Below are positions 42,290-51,245 of a stretch of 64,000 nucleotides of DNA, piece after piece. The stretch spans positions 868,001 to 932,000 of the forward strand of contig JAKSGN010000007.1 of NCBI GenBank assembly GCA_024180945.1, read 5' to 3'. This DNA comes from Macrophomina tecta (lineage: Eukaryota; Ascomycota; Dothideomycetes; Botryosphaeriales; Botryosphaeriaceae). A program made the position numbers and the translations under genes. Under the pieces are notes generated by a model that worked only from the letters and a program-made list of their open reading frames with translations, was not told where the DNA came from and made no database searches. Within the stretch, counting starts at the first letter, position 1. Each line of letters opens with the position of its first letter.

Positions 42290-42590
42290 GGGCCGGGCTT
42301 CCCGCAGCATAATGAACTACTTGGAGAGGACTTCAGCGTACAGCAAGCATCTGCGCGTGGTGAGGGAAGGCACACTCTTCGCAGCAGGATGAGCTGGTTG
42401 TAGAGGACTTTAACGCACAACAGCGATCTCCGCGAGCCGGAGAGCTAGGCTTTCCCGCAAATACGATGAATCCACCTGAGGCTTCTTCGGCGTATAACAG
42501 CTGTCGTTGTAAGCGGGAGGGCTTGGCTTCTCGCTACAAGACGACTTGACCTGCGACTTCTTACACCGTGCAGCAGGCGTCTTTTAGGCG
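42290..42590 (+). repeat. Diverged tandem repeat, about four units of 70-80 bp
   Basis: Units starting near 42292, 42364, 42443 and 42516 share the order GGGCTT..CCGCA, TGA..CT, AGGACTTC, then CAGC..TCT with many substitutions. An old minisatellite or decayed coding repeat. Confidence 0.5.
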
Positions 42591-42761
42591 GAAGCCATTC
42601 TTGGAGTGCTGATGGGCGTGACCTCCGCAGACGCGCGTTCGCGAGCAGGCCCGCACGGTTTCGACTTGACTCCTCCGAGATTGGAGGACGTCTCGCTCTT
42701 CTTACAGAAGTAGGAGAAAGCTCTTGGCTCACGGTGGCTGCCCTGCCTCCGGTAAGCTGCT

Positions 42762-43206
42762 TGTTACGGCGCAGCCTGCACGGGTTGATGAAGAGGGGAG
42801 CAACCCCACCAGAGGCGGGCAGAACCAAAGAAATGTGGGCCAAGGGTCACGTGACCCCGCGATCAGTCAGACCCACTCGCCAAGAAATTGAGCAGACCAA
42901 CCCAACCGATCAGTAGGAGGGTCGCGATCAGTCACTGAGCGCAACACCTTCACTAAGCATACAGATTGTATACACTTTCTTACTTGTATATAAACCACAC
43001 TCCTTAGATAGCTTTGACCTTCGTGGTCAACTTCAATAACAATTCGCACATTGTTAGTAACACGGCCTTCGCACACAGTGCTCAGTCTCATCACGTGTTC
43101 GACTTGCTCTCACCCTCTTCTTGTACCCACTCAAGGAAAACCCCCTCGACAGGTTTTCTCCCTCTTTGGTGTTTGGATCCTTAGAGGCAGAGGCCCGCTC
43201 GTTACA
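42762..43206 (+). repeat. Solo LTR with 5-bp target duplication
   Basis: 445 bp from TGTTACGGCG to CGTTACA, homologous to the 442-bp LTR but clearly diverged in U3. It is flanked by CTGCT at 42757-42761 and again at 43207-43211, a perfect 5-bp duplication. It is an LTR-LTR recombination scar of an older element of the same family, in the orientation opposite to copy 2 next to it. Confidence 0.93.
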
Positions 43207-43211
43207 CTGCT

Positions 43212-43409
43212 GTTGCAGCAAGAGTCGACTTCCGAGCAAGAAGGGCTCTGCAAATGCATCCGAGCACCTCTAAAGAAGCGGCGCACTGGCGGTAAATCGT
43301 CAGCCTGTGACAGTCGCATAGATCGACTCGTTTGGAAGCTTGCTGCCCGAAACCGGTGTCTCTTTGACGGTAAGTAATGAAATAGTTGAAGATACTGGGG
43401 ACATCTTGA
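43212..43409 (+). pseudogene. Exon fragment of an unidentified host gene
   Basis: A frame of about 55 codons (LCKCIRAPLKKRR then RLVWKLAARNRCLF) ends in a good donor (GACG|GTAAGTAATG, about 43370) and is then cut by Ty3 copy 2 at 43410. It looks like coding DNA, but I do not recognise the protein. The rest of the gene is predicted to lie left of the window next to the 5' LTR of copy 1, because of the inversion. Confidence 0.4.
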
Positions 43410-43851
43410 TGTAACGAGCGGGCCTCTGCCTCTAAGGATCCAAACACCGAAGAGGGAGAAAACCTGTCGAAGGATTTCCTTGAGTGGGTACAAGAAGAGG
43501 GTGAGAGCAAGTCGAACACGTGACAAGACTGAGCACTGCGTGCGAAGGCCGTGTTACTAACAATGTGCGAATTGTTATTGAAGTTGACCACGAAGGTCAA
43601 AGCTATCTAAAGAGTGTGGTTTATATAATAGTGGGAGAGTGTATACAATCTGATAGTTCATGGGTTCATTCTGCCAAGCGGTTGAACGTCTGAACTTCGC
43701 GAGTTCAGGAGTTCAGAGTGCCAAGGCTCTGAACAGTTGAACCGGGAGTCACGTGACTCCTTGCCGGTGGATCTTTCTCGCGGGCGCGTAGGCGCCCCGC
43801 TTGTCCTTCTTATCCTTCTTACCCAGGTCCTGTGTAGGCTGCGCCGTAACA
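43410..43851 (-). repeat. 3' LTR of copy 2
   Basis: 442 bp, reads identical to the 5' LTR and to the copy 1 LTR. Same TATA box and palindromes as described for copy 1. Confidence 0.97.
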
Positions 43852-46800
43852 CTATCCCCCCCTTTAAGGATCTTCGGCCCGAAGATTCTCCGTAAAGGCT
43901 ATAATTCGTCTGCTGCTGTGATTCCTCTTTCTCCCGTAAGTTTCCTTCGTCATGGCTGGCGTGAAACGTTCTCGCGACGAGTCGGCTTATCGCGCTGAGT
44001 TGTCGACCGCGATCAATTCCTTTGCTCCGGTCACGCGTGCTTGTTTCGATTGTTCCGCTAACGGGCGTGTCTGTAGGATTGGTCCTCGTTCGTCCCGTTG
44101 TGGAGAGTGTGCGGCTCGTGGTTATACCATGTGTGACGCTCAGAGGGTTTCCGTGTCCACTAGTAAGGATTCGTTTTCTTTGTTCTTTTCCTTGCTGACG
44201 TCCTAACAGTGAATCGTTTGCGTCGCCAACAAGAGCGGATCCGTTCTGAGGAGGAGGCTGCTTATCGTGATTTCCAGGAGGCCTCGGAGGCGTTGGAGAG
44301 GTTACAATCTCGCCTTCGCGCTTCTTCCTCGAAGCTAGTACGCCTTCGGAAACAGCAGAAGTTGCTGGAGGATCGTGGTTTCTCCATTCTTGATCGCGAA
44401 CTTTCTTCGGAGGATGTCGCGGCTCTGGAGATGAAGGATCAGAGGCTGTTGGGGCAGCTGGCGGCTGGGGAGCCGTCTGACCCTGAGAATTCCGGGGGTC
44501 CGTCCGCGTCAAAACGGCCACGTCACGAGTCGGTGGATCCTGCTGCGCCGCGGGAGGCTGGGTTTGCCGATTCTGCCGGCGAGCCTGTGGCTGGTGCGTG
44601 GTCCCCGCGTTCTCCTGGACCTGTGGATTCTGTTCGCCGGTCGTCGTCCCTGGTGTGGGATGTTGCGACTCTCGAGGGCCTTCCGTCGTTCTCGTTCGAG
44701 GACGGCCTCGTTTCCGCGGGAGGTCAGGGTTCTGGCGATGGAACTCCGTGACAAGGTCTGAGTGTATGTCGTCCTTTGGCACCCACTGGTTGTCTTCATT
44801 CCCGTAACCTTCCCATTTGACGAGATATTTGAGCTGACGACCGAACCGCTTGCAGTCTAGGATCTTCTCGACTGGGTACTGGTCTTCTTCGGCGTCAGGG
44901 TTTTCTGGTATAATTTCTTCCTGAGTTTCCGGAATGGTGGCGTTTTCTGGTGCTGGCTCGAGCATTGCCACGTGAAAGGTGGAGTTCATCCGTGTGTTAG
45001 GCAATTTGAGTCGATACGTGACTTCTCCGAGTTTTTCTGCAATTTCGAATGGACCGATTTTCTTGAAATCCAATTTGTCGCTCGGTCGTTTTGATTTGAT
45101 GTTTTTCGTGAGGAGGTACACTTTATCCCCCCTTTTAAGGTTCGGTGCCGCCTGGTGCCGTCTGTTGTAGTATTTGGACATCATAATTCGTACATATTCG
45201 AGGTCGAGACTGATGGCTTTGTGCAATCCCCTTAGCTGCTCGGCCTTGAGAACGCCTTTCTGGGCCAATTTTCTGCTTGGGATGGCCTCTCTATACGCGT
45301 CTGGTTCAAACCCATAGTTGGCAAAGAACGGGGATACGTTGGTTGACTCTTGTTTGGCGCTGTTATAGGCGAATTGTGCCATGGGTAGCCATGTGGCCCA
45401 GTCATCCTGTGGGTAGTTGATGTAACAGCGAAGATACTGTTCGAGAGTCCGGTTCATCCGTTCTGTCTGGCCGTCGGTTTGCGCGTGTGCCGTTGTAGAG
45501 AGTTTGTTCTTTGCTCCAAGCTGGCGCATAAGCGTTTGCCAAAATTCTGATCTCATCAGCTTGTCCCTGTCCGAAACCAATACTTCCGGCATTCCGTGAT
45601 CCGCGAAGATGTATCGGAGAAACGTGTGGGCTAGCTGTTCTGCATTCGATGCCTCTAGGTAGGGCAAGAAGTAGGCGTACTTCGTGAGTCTGTCGACAAA
45701 GACTAGGATCGAGTCGAACTTGACTTCTGTGAGCGGGTCCCTAGACCTTGGTAGCTTTGTGATGAAGTCTAGCGTGACCCATTGCCATGGTCGTTCTGGT
45801 ACTTCCAGGGGTTGTAAATGTCCGTACGGAGCGTGTGTCGCGGCTTTGCTCCGGATGCAAAGGTCGCATTGCGAGACTATACGCTGGACCGTCTTTCGTA
45901 ATCCCGGAAAGTAGAAGTTTTGCGTGATCCTCTCGGTTGTCCTGTCGATGCCCTGATGTCCATGCGCGGGTGCTACGTGCATGTCTTTAACGAGTGCTTC
46001 TCGCAGTCTTGTCGGGACATAGATTAACCCTTTGAAGAGAAGCGTTCCTTCTCTATCTCGAGCAACACGCGGGTCGTCCTCAAGCGCTAAAAGTTCCTGC
46101 GCGAAGGAGTCCTGAGCGTATGCTTCTCGGATCTTCTGATGCCACGGGTTTGACTCGATGCGAAGCATTGGGAAAGACTGTCTGGCAAGGGTGAGCGATC
46201 CATCGCTTGTCCACTGCAGTACTGCAGGTTGCGGCTCGATTCTTCCTTCCATGTAGTCTACCCTTCTGCTGAGCGCGTCAGCGGCGGCGTTATCTACACC
46301 TTTTCTGTGTGTGATCTTGAAATTGTAGGATGCCAATTCTTGTGACCAGCGAACTTGTCGTCGGTTCAGCTCCTTGGTCGTGGTGAAGCGCGTGAGATTC
46401 TGATGGTCACAATGCACTATCACCTGTTGGTCGGTTCCTTCTAGGTAGTGTCTCCAGTGCTTGAATGCTGAGACGATAGCCAAGAGCTCCTTGTCATGAG
46501 TGTCGTAGTTGAGCTCTGCTGGGGTGAACTTTCTTGAGTAGAACGCGATCGGATGCCATCTGCCTTCATCGTCAGGCTGGCTGAGACATGCTCCTAGGGC
46601 GAATCCTGACGCGTCAGTTTCTACTTCGATTGGTTTGTCGGGATCGTATATCCCTAAGACGGGTGCTTCGCAAAACATCCGTTTCAGCGAATCGAAGGCT
46701 TGCTGCTGATCGTCTCCCCATTGGAAGCCATGCTCCTTCTGAGTGAGTCGCGTTAAAGGTTCCGTGACCTTTGAATAGTTCCAGATGAACTTCCTGTAGA

Positions 46801-48877
46801 AATTCGCGAACCCAAGGAAGGACTGTACTTCCTTGATCGTCTTCGGTACTGGCCATTCTCTGATGGAATCCAGTTTCGAGTCGTCCATACCGACATGTCC
46901 GGGGGTGATGACAAAGCCTAAGAATTCCACTTTCTGGGTATGCCAGAAGCACTTGTCCGGTGCAATAGTGAGATTCTTTGCTTGAAGCGTTTCTAGGACC
47001 TTTCTGACATGCTTCTTGTGTTCCTCAAGGGTGTCTGAAAAGATGAGGATGTCGTCGAGGTAAGCCATGCAGAAGATATCCAAGTATTCGCGCAGCGTGT
47101 CATTGACGAGATTCTGAAAGGTTGCTGGTGCGTTGGTAAGCCCGAATGGCATAACCGTATACTCGTATAGTCCTAGTCTCGTGCGGAAGGCTGTCTTCCA
47201 CTCTTCCCCTTCCTTGATTCTGACCAAGTGGTAACCGTCCCGTAGGTCCAGCTTCGTAAAGTACTTTGCGTTCCCTAACTTGTCCTGGAGCTCGTCGATG
47301 CGTGGGAGCGGGTATCGGTTCTTGATCGTGATGTCGTTAAGTTGTCGGTAGTCGACACAGAGGCGTAACTTGCCATTCTTCTTGGGGACGAAGAGGATCG
47401 GATATCCGGCTGATGACGTCGATGGCCGAATGTATCCTCGTTCGAGGTTCTTCTCGATGTATTCCTTCAAAGCCTCCATTTCCTTCTTTGATAAGGAGTA
47501 GATAGGCTTATAAGCCGGTTTCGTTCCTGGCTTGAGCGGAATCTCGTGGTCCCACGGTTGGTGCTTTGGCAAGTCTCCCTTTCCTCTTTCTTGGCAAACG
47601 GCAACTAAGTCCCAATATTCGTCGGGTACCGTTTCCATTTCTGGGATTGGAGGTGTTCCTTGTGGTTGCTGCCACATCTCCAAACTACCGTGTTGTCCTC
47701 TCTTGATCCTCGCAGGATCGTCTCCTCCGATGGGAGTTGGACAGTCCTCATCCCTTGGCCTTTCCCGTTGGGCCCTGGCCAGTGCTCTCTGTTGCACCGC
47801 CGGTGAGGGTTTGATGTACATGAGGCAGACCTGTTGTCCTTGGCGTCGCATACGCCTGAATGCCTCTCTTGAGATTGTCTGTACGTCCACGGGAGGTTCG
47901 GTGGCTGCCAATTGCTTCCGCGAAGCCTTACTCTTGGCCTTACGCTTTCTCTGCGTGGTCCTTCGTGACAAATGTTGTACCTGATTTTCGGGAATACTTG
48001 ACTCGGTAGGGCTTACTCCGCTTGAGGCGCTGCATTTTACCGAGGAGGCGGCGTCTTGCACGCTGCAGTCCTGGTCCTGTCTTAGGCCTCCCTCAAGGTT
48101 GCCGTTGATGTTGCCGTCACTGGGCCTTACGCCATCGTTTGAGTCTTGCTCTTCTCTTGATGATTCGAGGGTATCGTTTCGCTCGGTAGGGCTTATTCCT
48201 GCGATAGGGTTGCATTTTACCAAGGAGGCTTCGCCTTCTGCGTCGCAGTCCTGGTTCTGACTTACACCACTATCGGAGTCGCCTACACAGCTGCCGCTCT
48301 TGGGCCTTACGCTGGCTACTTCCCGATTCATAGTAGACAAGAGTCGCTGTAGGGTGTTCATTAACCCGTTTTCCATGCGTAAACCGAATTTTCGTAGGAG
48401 GTCGTCGATCTCTTCTCGAAAGACGATTTCGTCTCCTTCGCTGAAGTCGAAGATAGGTTTCTGTGTTCGGATCCAGGGCATACCTAGAATAATGTCATGC
48501 CCGGGGATCCTTTGGACATCGAGGGAAATCTGCTCCCGATGGTTCTTGATCTGGAGGGTTGCTTCCTCCGTTTCTATCTTTACCCAGCCTTCTCCGTAGA
48601 CTGAGCTTTTCCCGTCGAATCCGCTGAGTGGGTATGGCTCTTTCTTCTTCCGGTATAGGATCTTGCATTGTTCCACAAACTCGTTGTGTATAAAGTTTCC
48701 GCTTGATCCTGTGTCGATCAGTATCCTGATGGGCACTCCGTTGAGTGTTCCTTTCGTTTTGAATTGTTTCCAAAGATTTGGTCCGGTGAGAATTTCCGTA
48801 TTCGATGTGCGTGATACCATGTGAAGGGACCTAGACTGTGGCCCCTGGGTCGATCCCAATGCCGTAGGGCCGTCTAG
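43658..48877 (-). CDS. pol: Pol polyprotein with chromodomain (copy 2)
   Basis: Same domain order and catalytic residues as copy 1. The two differ at one residue near the start (Glu here, Gly in copy 1), which falls in the gag-pol overlap upstream of the slip site and so is only translated in the gag frame. Entered by -1 frameshift at 48883-48877. The frame runs into the 3' LTR to 43658, which is also occupied by the antisense gene between 43952 and 44751. Confidence 0.93.
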   Translation of the reverse strand, partial: LDGPTALGSTQGPQSRSLHMVSRTSNTEILTGPNLWKQFKTKGTLNGVPIRILIDTGSSGNFIHNEFVEQCKILYRKKKEPYPLSGFDGKSSVYGEGWVKIETEEATLQIKNHREQISLDVQRIPGHDIILGMPWIRTQKPIFDFSEGDEIVFREEIDDLLRKFGLRMENGLMNTLQRLLSTMNREVASVRPKSGSCVGDSDSGVSQNQDCDAEGEASLVKCNPIAGISPTERNDTLESSREEQDSNDGVRPSDGNINGNLEGGLRQDQDCSVQDAASSVKCSASSGVSPTESSIPENQVQHLSRRTTQRKRKAKSKASRKQLAATEPPVDVQTISREAFRRMRRQGQQVCLMYIKPSPAVQQRALARAQRERPRDEDCPTPIGGDDPARIKRGQHGSLEMWQQPQGTPPIPEMETVPDEYWDLVAVCQERGKGDLPKHQPWDHEIPLKPGTKPAYKPIYSLSKKEMEALKEYIEKNLERGYIRPSTSSAGYPILFVPKKNGKLRLCVDYRQLNDITIKNRYPLPRIDELQDKLGNAKYFTKLDLRDGYHLVRIKEGEEWKTAFRTRLGLYEYTVMPFGLTNAPATFQNLVNDTLREYLDIFCMAYLDDILIFSDTLEEHKKHVRKVLETLQAKNLTIAPDKCFWHTQKVEFLGFVITPGHVGMDDSKLDSIREWPVPKTIKEVQSFLGFANFYRKFIWNYSKVTEPLTRLTQKEHGFQWGDDQQQAFDSLKRMFCEAPVLGIYDPDKPIEVETDASGFALGACLSQPDDEGRWHPIAFYSRKFTPAELNYDTHDKELLAIVSAFKHWRHYLEGTDQQVIVHCDHQNLTRFTTTKELNRRQVRWSQELASYNFKITHRKGVDNAAADALSRRVDYMEGRIEPQPAVLQWTSDGSLTLARQSFPMLRIESNPWHQKIREAYAQDSFAQELLALEDDPRVARDREGTLLFKGLIYVPTRLREALVKDMHVAPAHGHQGIDRTTERITQNFYFPGLRKTVQRIVSQCDLCIRSKAATHAPYGHLQPLEVPERPWQWVTLDFITKLPRSRDPLTEVKFDSILVFVDRLTKYAYFLPYLEASNAEQLAHTFLRYIFADHGMPEVLVSDRDKLMRSEFWQTLMRQLGAKNKLSTTAHAQTDGQTERMNRTLEQYLRCYINYPQDDWATWLPMAQFAYNSAKQESTNVSPFFANYGFEPDAYREAIPSRKLAQKGVLKAEQLRGLHKAISLDLEYVRIMMSKYYNRRHQAAPNLKRGDKVYLLTKNIKSKRPSDKLDFKKIGPFEIAEKLGEVTYRLKLPNTRMNSTFHVAMLEPAPENATIPETQEEIIPENPDAEEDQYPVEKILDCKRFGRQLKYLVKWEGYGNEDNQWVPKDDIHSDLVTEFHRQNPDLPRKRGRPRTRTTEGPRESQHPTPGTTTGEQNPQVQENAGTTHQPQARRQNRQTQPPAAQQDPPTRDVAVLTRTDPRNSQGQTAPQPPAAPTASDPSSPEPRHPPKKVRDQEWRNHDPPATSAVSEGVLASRKKREGEIVTSPTPPRPPGNHDKQPPPQNGSALVGDANDSLLGRQQGKEQRKRILTSGHGNPLSVTHGITTSRTLSTTGRTRTNPTDTPVSGTIETSTRDRSKGIDRGRQLSAISRLVARTFHASHDEGNLREKEESQQQTNYSLYGESSGRRSLKGGIVLRRSLHRTWVRRIRRTSGAPTRPRERSTGKESRDSRFNCSEPWHSELLNSRSSDVQPLGRMNP
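43952..44751 (+). CDS. Antisense spliced gene in Ty3 copy 2: Zn2Cys6-like array plus coiled coil
   Basis: Exons 43952-44162 and 44210-44751, intron 44163-44209 (47 nt, GTAAGG...GCTGAC...ACAG), 250 residues after splicing. The ATG is 100 bp from the inner edge of the LTR. Cysteines 31, 34, 41, 50, 53 and 61 as in copy 1. The only coding difference seen from copy 1 is Gly instead of Glu in the coiled-coil region (near 44452). The retained splice sites, phase and frame over 250 codons argue for a real gene, but both copies are too similar to each other to test selection. Confidence 0.72.
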
Positions 48878-50712
48878 TTTTTTGGCTTCGGATAGCCGTA
48901 GACTTCGCTGTGCATGTAGTCTTTCCATTCGTTGACTTGAAGGTATGCTTGTTTCCAGTTGGTCCATTTATTGGCACGCAACTGTTTCCGCTGGTAGACT
49001 ATATCCCTTCGCACCTGGTATCGGAAAGTCGGCATGTTGAGTTTCTCGTCCGGTATCCACTGGAGTGTGCGATTCTGGATGGTTGCCGTACCGTGCCGAC
49101 AAAGAATCCTCGCTAACTCTCGGAGGGAGTCGTAGTCTGCCTGTTCGCGCGCAGAGGTTCCTTGGTGGTGGCGCTCGACAAGTGTCGTATTCTTAGTTAC
49201 TGGGAGTTCGTACTTCTTTCCGTTTTGTTCGATCCGGATTTCCCAAAGAGTATTCTGGCGCCATTCCCAGAGGACTGTCAAGGCAAGGCTTCTTTGATGC
49301 GGAATCCAGATGGTCCTGAGGTTGCCCCATTCGTCATGTAAGTGCTTGCTAATGCCGTATCTTTCGGCAAGAACTTCCAATGAGATGAGGGTATCCCATT
49401 TATCGGACAGCATCGGAGGGTCCCCTGACCGTACGCTATCGCCGCTTTCGGTCGTGCTCTCGTAGAGTTCTCCTGTTTCGCTGTTGACCAGTTCTTCGTC
49501 CAAGGGGAAACTGTCGATAATATCGTCGGTCTCGATGACTTCCTCGTTCCTAGTCATCATACCGAATTGTCGCGGTTCGTGGGGGTACCATCCCGATATG
49601 TCCTTGCTGCTTTGGTGCGTCTGACAGTCATCGTTGTAGCAGGCTGTCCAGTGCAGCATATCGTGATTGTCTTGACGGGATGCAACCGATGCTTCGCGTT
49701 GAGCGCTCGAGGTCTGCTTTCCATCCTTCTTGTTGCGAGGGTTCTGCGGGCACTTAGGAGAGAAGTGCTTGTCACTTCCGCAGGTGATGCAGAGTCGATC
49801 CTTGTAGCGCTGTTTTTGCTCGTCCGTCCAGTTCGGGTTAGGTCCTTTGGGCTTCTTGTTTCGACCGTTGTTGTTGCCCTTCTTGGAGTCCTGTCTGTTG
49901 GCCGCGTCGAGGGCCATAGCGTCTCCGCCTTCGAGGGTTGTTCTTTCACGGCGAGGTTTCGAGGTGTTGGCTTGTCGGGAACCCATTTTCCATTCGTACA
50001 TGCGACCGTCGATCTGAGACGCAAGGTCTACCATCTTTTGAAAGGTGGCCGGGTATTCGTGGGTAATCATGTTCTTCTTGACTTCTTCCTTCAGGCCTTT
50101 GTAGAAGAGGTCGCGGAAAGTCTCGTCTGACCATTCGAGGTAGGCTGCAAGCTGTTGAAACTTGGTTGCGTAGACAGCTACAGATCCCAATTGTTTAACG
50201 GTCATGATATCGTTGGAGGCTTTGCGGACTTCATCTCGATCGTTGAAAGTGGCCCTAAGGTTGTCTGCGAATCCCGTATAGGTGCCGAAGATTTCCTTGG
50301 TCTTTTCTCGTCTCTTCTCGAGAGAGTGTTCGTTGGCTAGGTGGTCGCGAAGGTATGGTTCCATCCATGCCTCTGCCGTTCCTCTGAGGTAGGTCGATGC
50401 GAAGAGTACTTCCTCGGCGTCGCTGTCGAATTGCGCTTGATTGAACTGGAGGTAGCGTTGCATCTGGAGGAGGAAGGATTGAAGCTTCTTCCTGTCCCCA
50501 TCGAACTTCTCGGGTGCCGCTACTTTAACCTTAGTAGCGCTCCGCTTTGTCGTATGCTCGATCAGTCGAGCGTTCTGAGCCTTCAGCTCCTCGATGAGCT
50601 GCAAGAGCTCAGCTCTGGTGGGCTCCGTTTGCTGTGTGGGCTGAGCTGGCCCCTGGGCACCCTGAACCTGACCCTCGACCGGGTCGACCTCCATCTGAGA
50701 TCCTGGTGCCAT
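48874..50712 (-). CDS. gag: Gag polyprotein (copy 2, complete, 612 aa)
   Basis: Starts ATG at 50712, 91 bp after the 5' LTR. Residues about 30-60 are predicted helix. The capsid-like retrotransposon Gag domain follows (APEKFDGDRKKLQSFLLQMQ to the YLRGTAEAWMEPYL region, about 70-120). A CCHC zinc knuckle is at 308-321. A long tail of about 290 residues follows the knuckle, where many Ty3-like Gags end soon after it. It forms virus-like particles in the cytoplasm and packages element RNA. Confidence 0.95.
   Translation of the reverse strand: MAPGSQMEVDPVEGQVQGAQGPAQPTQQTEPTRAELLQLIEELKAQNARLIEHTTKRSATKVKVAAPEKFDGDRKKLQSFLLQMQRYLQFNQAQFDSDAEEVLFASTYLRGTAEAWMEPYLRDHLANEHSLEKRREKTKEIFGTYTGFADNLRATFNDRDEVRKASNDIMTVKQLGSVAVYATKFQQLAAYLEWSDETFRDLFYKGLKEEVKKNMITHEYPATFQKMVDLASQIDGRMYEWKMGSRQANTSKPRRERTTLEGGDAMALDAANRQDSKKGNNNGRNKKPKGPNPNWTDEQKQRYKDRLCITCGSDKHFSPKCPQNPRNKKDGKQTSSAQREASVASRQDNHDMLHWTACYNDDCQTHQSSKDISGWYPHEPRQFGMMTRNEEVIETDDIIDSFPLDEELVNSETGELYESTTESGDSVRSGDPPMLSDKWDTLISLEVLAERYGISKHLHDEWGNLRTIWIPHQRSLALTVLWEWRQNTLWEIRIEQNGKKYELPVTKNTTLVERHHQGTSAREQADYDSLRELARILCRHGTATIQNRTLQWIPDEKLNMPTFRYQVRRDIVYQRKQLRANKWTNWKQAYLQVNEWKDYMHSEVYGYPKPKN
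48877..48883 (-). promoter_or_regulatory. -1 frameshift heptamer, copy 2
   Basis: A AAA AAC in the gag frame immediately before the stop (48876-48874), identical to copy 1. Confidence 0.85.
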
Positions 50713-50784
50713 TGCTGTTTCCTAAACTCGTTAGGGGGTGATACCTTACCCGATGAGACTTGATCTCGGAACCTTCCTCTCCTT

Positions 50785-50803
50785 GCAAGGATGGTGGTCA
50801 AAG
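50785..50803 (-). promoter_or_regulatory. Primer-binding region (possibly self-priming)
   Basis: Sense sequence after the 5' LTR is CTTTGACCACCATCCTTGC. It does not begin with TGG, so it does not look like the complement of a tRNA CCA end. TTGACCAC is the exact complement of GTGGTCAA, which lies in the LTR about 35 bp after the TATA box, near the expected RNA 5' end. Self-priming of this kind is known for Tf1 of fission yeast. Confidence 0.5.
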
Positions 50804-51245
50804 TGTAACGAGCGGGCCTCTGCCTCTAAGGATCCAAACACCGAAGAGGGAGAAAACCTGTCGAAGGATTTCCTTGAGTGGGTACAAGAAGAGGGTGAGA
50901 GCAAGTCGAACACGTGACAAGACTGAGCACTGCGTGCGAAGGCCGTGTTACTAACAATGTGCGAATTGTTATTGAAGTTGACCACGAAGGTCAAAGCTAT
51001 CTAAAGAGTGTGGTTTATATAATAGTGGGAGAGTGTATACAATCTGATAGTTCATGGGTTCATTCTGCCAAGCGGTTGAACGTCTGAACTTCGCGAGTTC
51101 AGGAGTTCAGAGTGCCAAGGCTCTGAACAGTTGAACCGGGAGTCACGTGACTCCTTGCCGGTGGATCTTTCTCGCGGGCGCGTAGGCGCCCCGCTTGTCC
51201 TTCTTATCCTTCTTACCCAGGTCCTGTGTAGGCTGCGCCGTAACA
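50804..51245 (-). repeat. 5' LTR of copy 2
   Basis: 442 bp; the outer edge abuts the interrupted exon 2 of the Fung_rhodopsin gene at 51246. Confidence 0.97.

Larger units (their letters stand above)
43410..51245 (-). mobile_element. Ty3/gypsy chromovirus, copy 2 (complete, 7836 bp)
   Basis: Two LTRs of 442 bp (43410-43851 and 50804-51245) that read as identical, a primer-binding region, gag, frameshift site, pol, antisense gene and polypurine tract. All frames are open, so the element may be competent. The flanks do not duplicate each other: inner side CTTGA (43405-43409), outer side AACGT (51246-51250). The outer one is the complement of the flank of copy 1. Confidence 0.97.
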
